A program made the translations under genes and the position numbers. A stretch of DNA of 64,000 nt from Mesorhabditis belari (lineage: Eukaryota > Nematoda > Chromadorea > Rhabditida > Rhabditidae), in contig CAUEEP010000905.1 of the NCBI GenBank assembly GCA_958450365.1, forward strand, positions 434,001-498,000. Reading direction: 5' to 3'. This document shows positions 43,098-55,100 of this stretch, piece by piece. Positions within the stretch are counted from its first letter, which is position 1, and every line of letters starts with the position of its first letter. The notes below the pieces were generated by a model. The model was not told the origin of the DNA and did no database searches. It saw only the letters and a program-made list of their open reading frames with translations.

Positions 43098-43246
43098 CTA
43101 TTGAAAGAGATTTTGAAAGGAAAGTGGAAAGGTCACATTGAAATTGTTGTAGTTTTTCTTGTAGTTTGCTCGTTTTTGGTGATATGGGATCGGTCAGTGA
43201 TCATTTTGGCAACAAAGATAAAGAAATCTGGTGGAGAATGAATCTA
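43098..43246. other. 5' flank of the crotonase-family gene
   Basis: AT-rich sequence. A TATA or spliced-leader site cannot be assigned with confidence. Confidence 0.4.
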
Positions 43247-43676
43247 CCGTAAATACTGTAATAGTACCCCATCCCCCTCGTACAGTCGCGTAGTCGCAAA
43301 AGTTTTTTAGTATTTCATTTTTTTTCAAAGCACCCGTACTTTCAAAAAGTGCGTCTTTGGTATCAAAAAATAGCCCTGAATTTCAGCTATTTTTTGATAT
43401 CTAAACGAGCATTGTAGCATAAACCAGTGTCGAGAAAAACGCGTTTTTTCGGGATGGTTGCGTAGCCTAACTTTAAACATCCCGTTCTCCGCGCTGCTTT
43501 ATGCTACAATGCGCACTTTGGTATCAAAAAATAGCCCTGAATTTCAGCTATTTTTTGATATCTAAACGAGCATTGTAGCATAAACCAGTGTCGAGAAAAA
43601 CTCGTTCAAAGCTAGACTACGCAACACTCCGCACCGTCATTATGAAGGTGGGGTACTATTACAGTATTTACGGTAG
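43247..43676. mobile_element. MITE with TACCGTAAATACTGTAATAG ends
   Basis: The ends TACCGTAAATACTGTAATAG and their complement near 43676 are perfect over about 25 bp. The interior contains two direct copies of a segment with GGTATCAAAAAATAGCCCTG and CATTGTAGCATAAACCAGTG. No coding capacity. Confidence 0.8.
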
Positions 43677-44202
43677 GCTAACTCGTAAACGAATTGTAAG
43701 TTTCGACTTTGCATTGTGCTTTGTGTAAAGTGATTTATTGAAGTCACAATGACTACAGTATGATACTAGTTACCATTGTGATTCTTATGCTTTAAATAAA
43801 GCTCTTTGCATGCAAATTTGGACTTAAAAACGGTCCTTTATTACTGTACTGTGTCGTATAAGTGTACCGTATGATACTAAATACCGTACACTCTAGTTAC
43901 AGTATCCTTTTTAGTACCTACATGATTACAGTAGCTTTTCAAATCCACCCAAAATAGTAACTAAATAAAGTACTTTACATTTAACGCATTGCAGGCTCTA
44001 TATTCCGTAAATCTTTCGAGCCTCGTCGTTTACTATACTGGCTGCTTATTCTAGGCTACTGTAACTACAAGGCTAACACTAACCAAAATCGATTCTCTAA
44101 CTACATTCTCTAACGATAATCTAAAAATAAAACCCTTACTTTTAAAGTAAAATTTCTGTGCTTTGTGCTTTGTACTTTGGACTTTGTACTTAGGTAAAAC
44201 TT
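43677..44202. other. intergenic, no gene recognised
   Basis: Scattered TACTGTA-type short repeats. No exon supported. Confidence 0.5.
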
Positions 44203-44691
44203 TTATTTCCGCATGATAAATTTCCTGACAAATTCGGGAGTCAATGGCAGAGGTAGAACGATTGGGATCGGGATCGGCAAAATGATTGGCAGTTTCGAGT
44301 TTTTCTCGAGCTTTTTTCGGAGATGCAACTCGAGTTGAACATCGATCGAATCATCGGAAGAAGATGAGCTTTTATTGTTCATTCGATCGGAAGAAGATGA
44401 GCTTTTATTGATCTTCCGATCGGCTACTGGTGAAGGGATTGGCGGGGGAAAGAGGAAATTTGGGGGCAAAACGATGGGGAAAGGTGGGAGTGGGAGGAAG
44501 GATGATGTGGGGAAGGGGAAAGCCGGGAATTGAGGGAAACTCGGTGGTGGGTGCAGTGGATGGGTGATTGGAGAGGAGTGGTGGCTGCAGAGGCTCGTTG
44601 ACGGCTTCGGCGCTGGGGATTTGGGTTGTCCGTTGGCTCGCAACTCGTCCCAATATCTGCAAATGGTATCTTTACATTCGTTTGTATTCAT
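44203..44691 (-). CDS. hypothetical proline- and serine-rich protein
   Basis: An uninterrupted 162-codon minus-strand frame. It starts MNTNECKDTICRYWDELRA, then has a Pro/Phe-rich stretch (PPPSFPQFPAFPFP), an internal duplication (KSSSSSDR.NNKSSSSSDD) and the hydrophobic Pro-rich segment LPIILPIPIPIVLPLPL before the basic end RKFIMRK. A second overlapping frame is also open, so low complexity may explain the length. It may be a terminal exon. Not recognised. Confidence 0.35.
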   Translation of the reverse strand: MNTNECKDTICRYWDELRANGQPKSPAPKPSTSLCSHHSSPITHPLHPPPSFPQFPAFPFPTSSFLPLPPFPIVLPPNFLFPPPIPSPVADRKINKSSSSSDRMNNKSSSSSDDSIDVQLELHLRKKLEKNSKLPIILPIPIPIVLPLPLTPEFVRKFIMRK

Positions 44692-44735
44692 AGCTCTTTT
44701 TTAGCTTACAGCTTTTAGCTACAACACCTTAGGTG

Positions 44736-45535
44736 GCCTAAGCCGCTTTGCCATTGGCAATCCAACTTTGAACTTAAATATCTCGGCGTTGGGCTGTTCA
44801 ATTGAAATAGTTTTTAGAGAAACCGATAGAGAAAGACTTGGTGCATCCAATGATATTAAGAATATTGAAATTGGATAGCTTAAATTTAAATTGCTGATGG
44901 GAAAAGGGGCGGGGTCATTGCCCGCCCCTTTTCCCATCAGCAATCCAACTTTGAACATAAATATCTCGGTGTTGGGCTGTTCAATTGAAATAGTTTTTGT
45001 ACCAATCGATAGAGAAAGACTTGGTGCATCCAATGATATTAAGAATATTGAAATTGAACAGCCGAACAGCAAGAAATTTGAGCTCAAAGTTAGATTGCTA
45101 ATGGGAAAAGGACCAGGGCTTATGGGCGGGACTTAGGGGCTTATATACGCGCCCCGCCCCTTCGCCATTGACACTGCAACTTTGAACTCAAGTATCTTGG
45201 TGTTAAGCTGTTTAAATGAAATACTTTTTGTATCAATCGATAAAGAAAGACTTGGTGCATCCAATGATATTAAGAATATTGAAATTGGATAGCTTAAAGT
45301 TAAATTGCTGATGGGAAAAGGGGCGGGGCCGTTGTGGAACCTTTTATACGCGCCCCGCCCCTTTTCCCATCGGCAATCCAACTTTAAACTCAAATATCTC
45401 GGCGTTGGGTTATTCAATTGAAATAGTTTTTATAGCATTCGATAGAGAAAGACTTGATGCATCCAATGAAACCAAGAATCTTGAAATTGGATAGCTCAAC
45501 ACGAAGAAATTTGAGCTCAAAAGTTAGATGCCGAC
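44736..45535. repeat. four ~200-bp units bounded by GGGAAAAGGGGCGGGG palindromes
   Basis: Units at about 44745-44925, 44926-45110, 45165-45335 and 45350-45530 share AATCCAACTTTGAACT, GAGAAAGACTTGGTGCATCC and AATGATATTAAGAATATTGA. Each unit starts and ends with inverted copies of TTGCTGATGGGAAAAGGGGC, so neighbouring units can pair. Open frames on both strands follow from this structure. Confidence 0.85.
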
Positions 45536-45967
45536 CTTTTATTCAATTTGTGCGGTGGATGAGGTCGATTGGTGTTTGATCGTTTCCGGTTCTCTTTCTT
45601 TATTGTCGAATGTTTCAGCGATGTCATCTGAAAAGGATGAGTAAAACAAAAAAAAAGCTTGAAGAATCTAGATTTATTCTAGATCAAGCTCTAGATTTGA
45701 CTCATTTTTAGGCAAGCTATCGACTTGAATTGAAATAATCTTTCTTCAAAACAAGCCTATTTTCAAAACAAGCTTATTTTCAGAGCATTCCCTGAGAGCT
45801 TCAAAGGAAGTTTTTGAATTTGAAAACTGTGGAATTGTGAATGAAAAGAATGATTTTGATGGAAGCGTTTAGTAAAGGTAGTATTGTTTTAGATGATTAG
45901 AAGCTTTTAAATTCACCTCAAATGGTCGCTTTGTGAGGAATTCGAGTGAGAGTGGTTGATGAGGCAT
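45517..45967 (-). CDS. hypothetical small basic protein
   Basis: Two minus-strand exons, 45967-45917 and 45627-45517, encode 53 aa (MPHQPLSLEFLTKRPFE then a Lys/Arg/His-rich tail, KKENRKRSNTNRPHPPHK). The splice sites are good (GAG|GTGAAT, TTTTCAG|) and the phase is zero. Another frame in exon 2 (DIAETFDNKEREPE) is also open, so the true frame and any upstream exons are unsure. Confidence 0.35.
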
Positions 45968-46004
45968 TGTTTGCCTTAAAAATAATAAATTCGTAATGAT
46001 AAAA

Positions 46005-46185
46005 CTATAAAAATAGTTAAAAATAGTCAAAAATAATCAAAAATCATCAAAAATCGTCAAAAATAGTCAAAAATCGTCAAAAATCGTCAAAAATAATCAA
46101 AAATAGTCAAAAATAGTCACAAATCGTCAAAAATAGTCAAAAAATAGTTAAAAATAGTCAAAAATAGATAAATAATCAAAAGAAA
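46005..46185. repeat. AAAAATAGTC minisatellite
   Basis: About seventeen 10-bp units (TCAAAAATAG, TCAAAAATCG). Confidence 0.95.
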
Positions 46186-46760
46186 ACTGAATAAATAGAG
46201 AACTCGATGTTTAATAGGCTGAGAATAAAAAAAAAAAATACCGACTGGGGCTACCAGTGGTGAATTTATCGCATACACGAAATATATCAATCACAATACA
46301 AGACACACACAATACAGGCATATCTTAACTAACCCAGTCATGACAGACGGCTCCCTAACCCTAAGCTCAATGGGGAACTAAATAGCTTTTTTGGTGGTGA
46401 AGGGAAGATGACGATGAAGGAATAGAAGAAAAAAAAGGTTTTTTCGGAGTTTCTAATGATAAAAGAAGAACAGAAAGATTTTGTCTTGTAAAAAGCAAAG
46501 AGTGCACCAGGAAAGATGTGTTTTTGATCAAGAATTCCATTCAAAAGCAGTTTGTTAGAAGAGAAATGTGAAAAAAAAAATGAAAAGCTTTTTTAGGAGA
46601 AAGAGAATTTTTATTGTTGAAGGATAAGGATTTAGCTTTAAAAAATTAAACCGTAAACTTTCTAGGGTCAAGTAGAAAAAAGCTCAAGAACTTGGCTCAA
46701 GAATAGAAGATTGTGAAGGGGTTTAGATGGGGTGAAAGCCAAGAAACCCGAGGAGGGTGA
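46186..46760. other. no gene supported
   Basis: A 68-codon minus-strand frame at 46338-46544 has no domain or clear start context and is not called. Confidence 0.45.
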
Positions 46761-47006
46761 TGGGGAGGATTGTATGGAAGGGGAAGAAGGGGAAGAAGAG
46801 GGGAAGAGGGGGAAAGAAGAGGGGAGAAGAGGGGAGAAGAGGGGAAGAAGGGAGAAGAAGAGGGGAAGAAGGGGAAGAGGGGGAAGAAGAGGGGAAGAAG
46901 GGGAAGAGGGGGAAGAAGAGGGGAGAAGAGGGGAGAAGAGGAGAAGAAGGAGAAGAAGAGGGGAGAAGAGGGGAAGAAGGGGAAGAAGGGGAAGAAGAGC
47001 GGAAGA
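46761..47006. repeat. purine-rich GGGGAAGAAG(A) repeat
   Basis: About 245 bp of almost pure G/A on the plus strand, with units such as GAAGAGGGGAAGAAGGG. It could adopt triplex DNA. Glu/Arg/Gly and Ser/Pro/Leu open frames in all frames are spurious. Confidence 0.95.
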
Positions 47007-48470
47007 ATTGAGATCTCCGATGACAAGTAAGCCATTCAACACCCAAGCTATTCAAAAAGGCATACAACACAAGTAAAGAGAAGAAGAGGAATTGGGGGGG
47101 AAAGATAGGGGCGAGGGTAATATGAAACCATTTCTGGGAGGAGACTTTCCCATGCCATGTATTTTGATACCCTCAGCTTTGTTCAAATTGAGAGAGAAAG
47201 AGAGCCACATACAAACATTGCATTTCGAGAATCAACTGCTGGTAATTTTTGGAGGAAAAAGATAGCAAAGAATTGCAAAGAATACCGTAACCAATTAAGT
47301 TGAGTATAGTTGAGTATAGTTGACTATAGTTGACTATAGTTGACTATAATTGACTATAATTGACTATAATTGACTGTAAATTGGATTAAGCGATGAATAA
47401 ATAAAGTACATTAGATAAAATGTAGAGTAAAAGCTGAAAAAAGCTGAAAAAATCATTTCATCTCTTCTTGCGTACGCCTGCAGTGAATCCCAAATGTTCT
47501 TCATCCAAAATTTCTATTCGCAACCGGAGTGTCTTCGAAGATGATAGCATTTCTATTACAAAGCAGCTACGACTCCTTGAAGACTGGGCTTCCAATTTAA
47601 CGACCAAGAAAACGTTGCAACAAAGTTTGGTCTGATAAAAAAACTGTTGGAAAGCATTGGGACTTTTTTCCGACAGTTAAGCGAAAACTGGTTTACCTAG
47701 AACGATAAATGCACAGTAAAGGATAAAAAGAATATAAATGTAGAGTAAAAGCAGAAAAAGAGCAATAAATGTACAGTAAAGGATAAAAAGAACATAAATG
47801 TACAGTAAAGGCAGAAAAAGAGCGATAGATGTACAGTAAGGGCAGGAAAAGAACGATAAATGTATAGTAAAGACTAAGAAAGAGCGGTAAATGTACAGTA
47901 AAGGCCGGAAAAGAACATAAATGTAGAGTAAAAGCTGAAAAAGAGCGATAAATGTATAGTAAAGACTAAGAAAGAGCGGTAAATGTATATTAAACCCTGA
48001 AAGAGTGACGATTTGCTCTTTGAGCTAATCAGATACAGTAAATCACTCAAACTACCTTTATCTTATTAGCTTTTCTTATTAAACACATAACTATAGGATT
48101 CTTCTTTACTTTTGTCTATGATTCACCACAACAAAAAGCGATAGAATAGATCAAGTTCTCGCCCTTTTTGTTGAATGAAAGTCGATTCCTTTTCCATTCG
48201 ATCCACAATCGTTTTTCCTTCTTTCACAGTGCTAAATGAGAGATCTTTCAAAGCTTTCTCATTCTTCACTCAAATATCTTCAAGCGAAAGTTTTGCGAAG
48301 TAAAAGGTTTCAAATTGCTCTCTTTTCCGGACTTAAAACCTGTTAAAACCTAAAGGAAAATACAATGCAAAAAAGTAGTGTTAGTAATCTAAAAAGTAAA
48401 AAAAACATGTAATGCTTGCCGTTTATTATCAAATCATAAACTAAAGATCAAAAAAACGAGACTGTCGGAG
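47007..48470. other. repeat-rich intergenic region
   Basis: Contains TTGACTATAG repeats (47297-47375) and about eight copies of a 40-50 bp unit with AAATGTACAGTAAAGG and AAAAAGAGCGATA (47690-47995). No gene recognised. Confidence 0.6.
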
Positions 48471-49870
48471 GCCGATTTTTCTGAAGTTATGGGGAGACCG
48501 TTGGCCAGATCGCGAGCGATTACTCAGCCGCACAACGAACGTTTTTCCTGAAGTTATGGGGAGACCGTTGGCCAGATCGCGAGCGATTACTCAGCCGCAC
48601 AACGAACGATTTTCCTGAATTTATGGGGAGACCGTTGGCCAGATCGCGAGCGATTACTCAGCCGCACAACGAACTCCCGTTTACACAGAGATTTTTCTGT
48701 TTTTGTTTGTAAAGTTATAAAAAGAATCCGTGAATTTCTAGATCAAAGAACTAAATCTAGTTTCTGATTTGGATTCACATAAAATCATGTAATGCTTGCC
48801 ACTTCTGATCTTTCACTTAGTCAAATCATAAGAACTAAACATATCAGAGTACAGTAAATCGCTTTCATTGCTTTGTGATGGATTGATGATTGTTTAGATC
48901 AAATTTACTCAATCAAGATTGCTGTTTCTGAGATCAAACATTGACTAAAAACACACAAAGTAACCATCATGTTTCAAGCTGGATTTCTTAGCCAACCTTG
49001 GAATGAATCAAACAACTCCCTGCCCCCAACGCATCGTCCAAGATCCAAGATTAGCGAGCCGAGCAAAGGCACGATCGTTCAACCAAAATTCGATGTTTGA
49101 AGACTGCTTTTTTGGGGTTGTGCTACCGGTATGAGGCTTATACATCACTGGTTATCTGACCGAAAGTTCCACTACCAAAAGTTCATTTCTGATTTAATCG
49201 TTGGATCAAAAAAACGAGACTGTTCAAGGCCGATTTTCCTGAACTTATCGGGAGACCGTTGGCCAGATCGCGAGCGATTACTCGGCCGCACAACGAACTC
49301 CCGTTTGCACAGGGATTTTTCTGTTTTTGCTTGTAAATGGCCTTAAATAGAGATATTTAAGCCGTAAACTTGTAGCTGAGGGTTTTCGGGGTTGGGGAAG
49401 CGATTGAAAATATTTCTAAAATATGTAAACAATCGAAATTTTAGCGAAAATGAAGATGAAGAGACCAATGAAATTCTTTTTCTAACAATTCTATTAGTTT
49501 ATTTCAAATTCTGTATTAAAACTGGCTGTGATCTTGAAGTAATTGCTGAATTTTGTCATGAAATAATCAAAGAAAATTTCATTTCTGATTTCGTCGTTAG
49601 ATCAAACAAACGCGACAAACAAAAACAGAAAAATCCCTGTTTAAATGGGAGTTCGTTGTGCGGCCGCGTAATCGCTCGCGATCTGGCCAACGGTCTCCCC
49701 ATAACCTGCAAAAATCGGCCTCCATCAGTCTAGTCTTTTGATCCAACGACTTAGTCGGAAGTCAAACCGTCTTATCGGCGATTTTCCTCAGGTGATGGGG
49801 AGACCGTTGGCCAGATCGCGAGCGATTAAGCCGCCACACAACGAACACCCGTCTACGCAGGAATTTTTCT
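48470..49870. repeat. dispersed short repeat, subfamily B, about six copies
   Basis: The unit contains GGGGAGACCGTTGGCCAGAT and CGCGAGCGATTACTC, with GCCGCACAACGAAC. Three tandem copies lie at about 48478-48674. Single copies lie at 49222-49330 and 49782-49865 (same orientation) and at about 49612-49735 (inverted). The reverse complement GCGGCCGCGTAATCGCTCG matches the core of subfamily A at 2.9 and 4.8 kb. Flanks also recur (ATTTTTCTGTTTTTG, ATCAAAAAAACGAGACTG). Confidence 0.85.
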
Positions 49871-50130
49871 GTTTTTGTTTGTAAATAAATTTGAAATTCT
49901 TGCTTTAACAAGTCTATTAATTTATTTCAAATTCTGTATTAACACTGGCTGTGATCTTGATTTTGATTTCCTGAGAAGCACAAATTATATTGCAACATTT
50001 AAACTGGTCAGCACGTAAAGTATGGCTTAAGATGTCTTGATGGATGGTTTTTGGTCCTGATTTCTAGAAATGATTGCTGAATTTTGTAATGAAATAATCA
50101 AAGAAAGTTTCATTTCTGATTTGGTAGATA
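49441..50130 (+). other. two diverged copies of a possible coding segment (TGCDL...IAEFC)
   Basis: Copy 1 (about 49468-49610) reads EILFLTILLVYFKFCIKTGCDLEV and continues IAEFCHEIIKENFISDFVV in one frame. Copy 2 (about 49887-50122) encodes almost the same peptide, but a segment of about 90 bp interrupts it after TGCDL and lacks a GT donor. Subfamily B repeats flank both. It may be fragments of a duplicated unknown gene or part of a larger repeat. Confidence 0.35.
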
Positions 50131-50807
50131 AAAAGAGATAAAAACGATCTTGAATCCTTTCTTGAATCCTTTTAATAAGTAACGATTTATTCTAGCTATT
50201 TTCAGATTGTCAAGCAAGCTGAAATCCCCTTTAATCGAATAAAACGGGAAGTTTCTTGTCTGATTCAAGTCAAAAGGGGAAAAGGGGGGAATGGGGAAAT
50301 GGGGGGAAGTGAGATCACCCCAATTTTCAGAAAAGAGATTCGATTCGATCCAGTCAAGATCAAGTACTCGGAAGAAAGGCATAAAAGAAAGGGTTTGGAT
50401 CGAAATTCGGCTTAAATATAAAAGGAAAAGATTCACATTAGGGAATTGAATGGGTTTGTCTTCTCAACAAAAGTCTCAAGCTTTATAATTCCATTGAAAA
50501 TTCTTTATTCTTATTTAGTCATTGAAGCTTTGTTATTCAAATTGATTTCCTAGCTTTGAAAGAGATTTTTAACTATTAGAAAGAGATCTATTAGAAAAAA
50601 GGAACAATTCTGAACACATAACTTCTCTAACTTCAATCTTGGCTTTGTTTTACCTGGCTTTGTTTTACCTGGCTTTGTTTTATCTGCCTTTTCTTCTCTG
50701 TTAAGTTTTTCAATTCAAATTTCAAAATTGAACAGTCTCTGTCTACTGGTTTTCAGATTTCTTTGAATATTTTCATTGAGTTAGACTTAGGGACTCCATT
50801 TTCAGGG
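50131..50807. other. 5' region of the collagen gene
   Basis: CTGGCTTTGTTTTAC is repeated three times near 50645-50690. CATTTTCAG ends at 50805, three bases before the ATG and without upstream coding sequence, which suggests a spliced-leader acceptor. Confidence 0.45.
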
Positions 50808-52126
50808 ATGAAGGTCACTTCAGCCACATGGGTGGCATCCACCGTTTCAGCGGCGACACTTGCTTTATGTCTCTTAGCTATGAGCCAAATCTATTCCGAG
50901 ATCAATTCCATGCAAGAGTTGCTCGACTCTGAGTTGATCACTTTCAAGGTAAAAGAAAGGTTAAAATTGGGCTTAAACCTTAAACCTTAAGGCTTGAAGT
51001 TTAAGGTTTAAACCAAACTAAGCCAACAACAAACAAAGCAACAAACTGGCCTTCTAGTCCGGAAACAGAGAACCTTCAACAAAAACGGCCCGTTTGATTA
51101 CTGTAACCCGTTCAATTCGGGAGTAGTGCAACATTATCAACATTTAATATCTAGATCTAGATTTCTAGCTAACATCTAGATTTCTTTCCATTTCCAGCAT
51201 TCCACTGACGGAATGTGGCGCGATATTGTGGTGATGAGCTCGGCGAGTAAGAGAGTGAGAAGACAATACCCGGCTGAGAGCAACGAGGATCGTCCATATT
51301 CGGTACAGAAATTTCTAGATCTTAAAATGGTTTTAATTGATAATTTCTAGGAGTCGAACTCTGCCCCCGGAACCCCACCAAACAACCCACCAGCTGTACC
51401 CCCAGTCTTCACCAAGGAGTCTACTCCCGATAGCCCTGGAGCCACTTGCAATTGCCAGGTACTGATTAACGGCTTGGGCTTAGGCTTAGGCATCGATGGA
51501 TCCAAGTTAGAGTACATGTTTAGGCTAACAACCGCTGCCCGGCTGGCCCACCTGGACCCAAGGGATCTCCAGGAGTCAATGGTCCCAATGGTTTACCTGG
51601 TCTTGATGGAAAAGTTGGAGCAAGCGCTGAAGACGTTCCACCTCAAGACGAATCTCATTCTTGCTTCAATTGCCCAATTGGACCACCTGGCCCACCTGGC
51701 GCCTTGGGTCGACCAGGACCTCGTGGAATGAAGGGAATTGATGGCCGCAATGGAATGATTGGACGAGATGGAGAGTCAGGATTGCCTGGAGAGCAAGGAC
51801 CACCTGGACCCACTGGCCCACCTGGAGACAGCGGACCACCAGGAGATAAGGGAGCTGACGGACAGAGACCAATTGGTAGACCTGGGCCTAAAGGACCTAC
51901 CGGACCACCAGGACATCAGGGACCACAAGGAACGAATGGACTTCACGGGCCTAGAGGACCGTCTGGACCACCTGGACAACCTGGACCTAAAGGGCCACCA
52001 GGACCAGCTGGACCGGAAGGAGATGAAGGATTGGAAGGAGATTTGGGACGAGTAGGAGAAGACGCTGAGTACTGTCCTTGTCCGACGAGGGTCGAAGAGC
52101 CACGCGCTGGATTCAGATTCAATTAA
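50808..52126 (+). CDS. nematode cuticle collagen
   Basis: Four exons: 50808-50948, 51198-51302, 51351-51458 and 51524-52126. They total 957 nt and encode 318 aa. Features in order: short cytoplasmic start, TM/signal anchor [17 protein letters not shown], a furin-type site (KRVRRQ) before residue 75, a Pro-rich linker, Cys pairs ([14 protein letters not shown]), then Gly-X-Y blocks broken by [14 protein letters not shown] and a C-terminal Cys pair (YCPCP). This is the standard architecture of cuticle collagens, which are secreted, cleaved, trimerised and cross-linked in the cuticle. The antisense open frame in exon 4 is a composition artefact. The stop is 33 bp from the convergent stop of the GPI-type gene. 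Confidence 0.95.
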
Positions 52127-52158
52127 GGGTTGAGAGAATAAATCGTTTAACAAATTTA

Positions 52159-55100
52159 TTAGAACATCAGATAAAAGAAAACAAGAGACATGAAAAGTTG
52201 AATTGAAAGGAAATTCGTTGAGAGCTGAGTTGTTGTGAGGATTCTAGGGGTAGTTGAGTTTTCAATGGTTAAAATTGGTCTTTCATAGGCGATGAAGGGA
52301 TCCATCTGGTGGTTGTTTGTCTAAATGTTAGATAAATTGGTTTAAATTACTGTAGCGTAGCGTCGTGCTTTTATTTTCGCTTAGAATATTTTATCGATCA
52401 TCAATCATGTTTCAAAAGTTTCTTACAATATTCTTTTCATTAATCAGTACTTAACTCCCTCTCGAGCAAGGGGAGCAGTTGTGTTGTGGTGTATTGGTTA
52501 ACACAGTTGCATGGTAAGCGGAAGGTCGCGGGTTCGAATCCCGGTCGTGCTCAAAGCTTTTGCTCTGGCCTATTTCCAACTATTAGATCTAAATTCTTTT
52601 ATCTTAGCAGAATGTAGGATTGTATAATGTCTTTCAAAGCTAGTCTTTAGCAGCTTTTGAAGCTAGTTTCAAAGCCAACTAGCCGACTAGTCAAAAAAAC
52701 CTACCATTATTGAATTCCTAGCCGTTTCCCAATCCTTATTGCAATAGTTTTCAGCACAAATGTAGTGAGTCGTGGTGAAGTTCATCTCACCGACCTGATT
52801 TACATTTAGAATTCTTTTTTTGCTTTTCTTAGTGGCTGGCTCTTAGTGGCTGGCTTTCTTGGTTTCTTCGTTTCTTCTTTTCTTTGTTTTATAGATCTAT
52901 TCCTAGCCAAAGACCAAGCTAAAATCAAGGCCAAGTCAAGGCTTTTGACTTAGAAATGACCAGTGTACTTTGTGCTTACAAATACAGCAGACTGAACTAT
53001 CCATTTTGCCCATCATCAAACAGCTGCTCTACCATTGAGCTTTGTCATTCTTTGCCCAAGAAGAAGAGCCCATCTCTACCTGTCTTCTTCTTGGGATGAC
53101 ATTCTTGGGAGACAGTAGAGATGGGCTCTTCTTCTTGGGCAAAGAATGGCAAAGCTCTGTTATGCTCAATGGTAGAGCATCTTTTTGATAAGAAGATCGA
53201 TGGTTAAATCAATGTTTCCTTTATCATTCTTTACCTCAATTCGACCACTTGCTCTTGAATAATCCTGCGAGATACAACCACGTGCATATTCTTGCTTTAA
53301 TTTTATTTATTTTTCTTTTCACAATAGTTTATAGTACTTTAAAAACAGCTGGATAGTTGAGATAAGCGATAAAACAGAATTCTCCTTTGCACATGGGAGC
53401 TGAAAGGTTTCTGAGTATAAAACAGCATTCGTTAAACAGCAAACAGCAAACATATCGACTCTTGCGTAGTTTCTAGTCATTTTGAACGCATCATCACACT
53501 TTACAGGCCTATAACTTTATCCAGAGGCAATATTTTTGTTAACTATTTATATCATTGTACAGAGAACATTTCAGGCTTTCAAATGATACTAAATAGAGTT
53601 TATTTGGGTAATTCAGTTCCAGAAAATCAGAGCCAACTCGGGGCAAATGAGCCCTATCCAACTCGGGTGTTGTTTCCCCTGGTTTGCATGGGACTGAATT
53701 ACCCAAATAAACTCTATTTAGTATCATTTGAAAGCCTGAAATGTTCTCTGTACAATGATATAAAAAGTTTGCAAAGTATTGCCTCTGGATAAAGTTATAG
53801 GCTTGTAAAGTGTGACGATGCGTTTAAAAAAATAAGGATTTTTCTTAAAAATAAGGATTCTTTTAAAATACCTGGAAACTACGCAAGAGTTAACATATTT
53901 GTGGCAGAGTTTAAGTAGATCTAGTGAAGGAAAGTAAAAGAAAGTAAAGGAAAGTAAAGGAAAGTAAAGGAAAGTAAAGGAAAGTAAAGGAAAGTAAAGG
54001 AAAGTAAAGGAAAGGAAAGGAAAGTAAAGGAAAGTAAAGGAAAGTAAAGGAAAGTAAAGGAAAGTAAAGGAGAGTAAAGGAGAGTAAAAGGAAGTAAAAG
54101 ACCAAGGATTTAGTTAAGTTTTACCTGATCCGGAGACATTTTTATAACCGACATAGCACCAAATGTTTGAATTTCTCGCAATCCCTGTGACATTGTTGAA
54201 ATCGTTGCAAAAATCCTAATTTTCAATTTTATTTTCTTTTTCTTTTTGAAACACTTACAAAATTACAGACGAAATTATAATATTTATTTAAATTATCGAA
54301 TTGGTATGACGTGAAGAGACCAAAGTAGAAACTGAAAGAAAGTTTAACTTTTGAAAGCTTCATTACTTTTGGAGCTTCTCGAGCTATAATCCGTCTACGG
54401 TAACTTTAAGGCTTTAATTCCTTACGGTGGCCAAGCGGTAAAAAATTGAGTTAAAGAAATGAATGATAAGGAAAGCCATTGATTCGGAAAGCCTATCATC
54501 GATTTAACCATCGATCTTCTTACCAAAAAGATGCTTTACCATTGAGCATAGCAGAGCTTTGCCATTCTTTGCCCAAGAAGAAGACAGTAGAGACAGTAGA
54601 TGACCAGTGTACTTTACTTACAAATACAGCAGACTGAACTATCCATTTTGCCCATCATCAAACAGATACTCTACCATTGAGCCTTTACCATTCTTTGCCC
54701 AAGAAGAAGAGCCCATCTCTACCTGTCTTCTTCTTGGGCAAAGAATGGCTTTGGCTTTGCCTTTCTTTGCCTTTCTTTGCCCAAGAAGAAGAGCCCATCT
54801 CTACATGTCTTCTTCTTGGGCAATGAATGGCAAAGCTCTGCTATGCTCAATGGTAAAGCATCTGTTTGGTAAGAAGATCGATGGTTAAATGGGTTTCTTG
54901 GATGGGTTTCTTTATCATTACAAAATTACAGACCAAATTATAATATTTATTTAGATTATCGAATTGGTATGAGGTGAACAGACCAAAGTAGAAACTGAAA
55001 GAAAGTTTAACTTCTGAAAACTTGATTACTTTTGGAGCTACCATAATCCGTCTACGGTAACTTTAAACTTTTGTTTCCTTACGGTGGCCAAGCGGTGTCG

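Noticed and set aside
46668..47076. Long Ser/Pro/Leu and Arg/Glu/Gly frames
   Set aside because: Produced by the purine-rich GGGGAAGAAG tract on both strands.
51666..52153. Antisense open frames opposite the collagen
   Set aside because: Gly-X-Y codons (GGN CCN) suppress stop codons on the opposite strand; the sense frame is a clear collagen.
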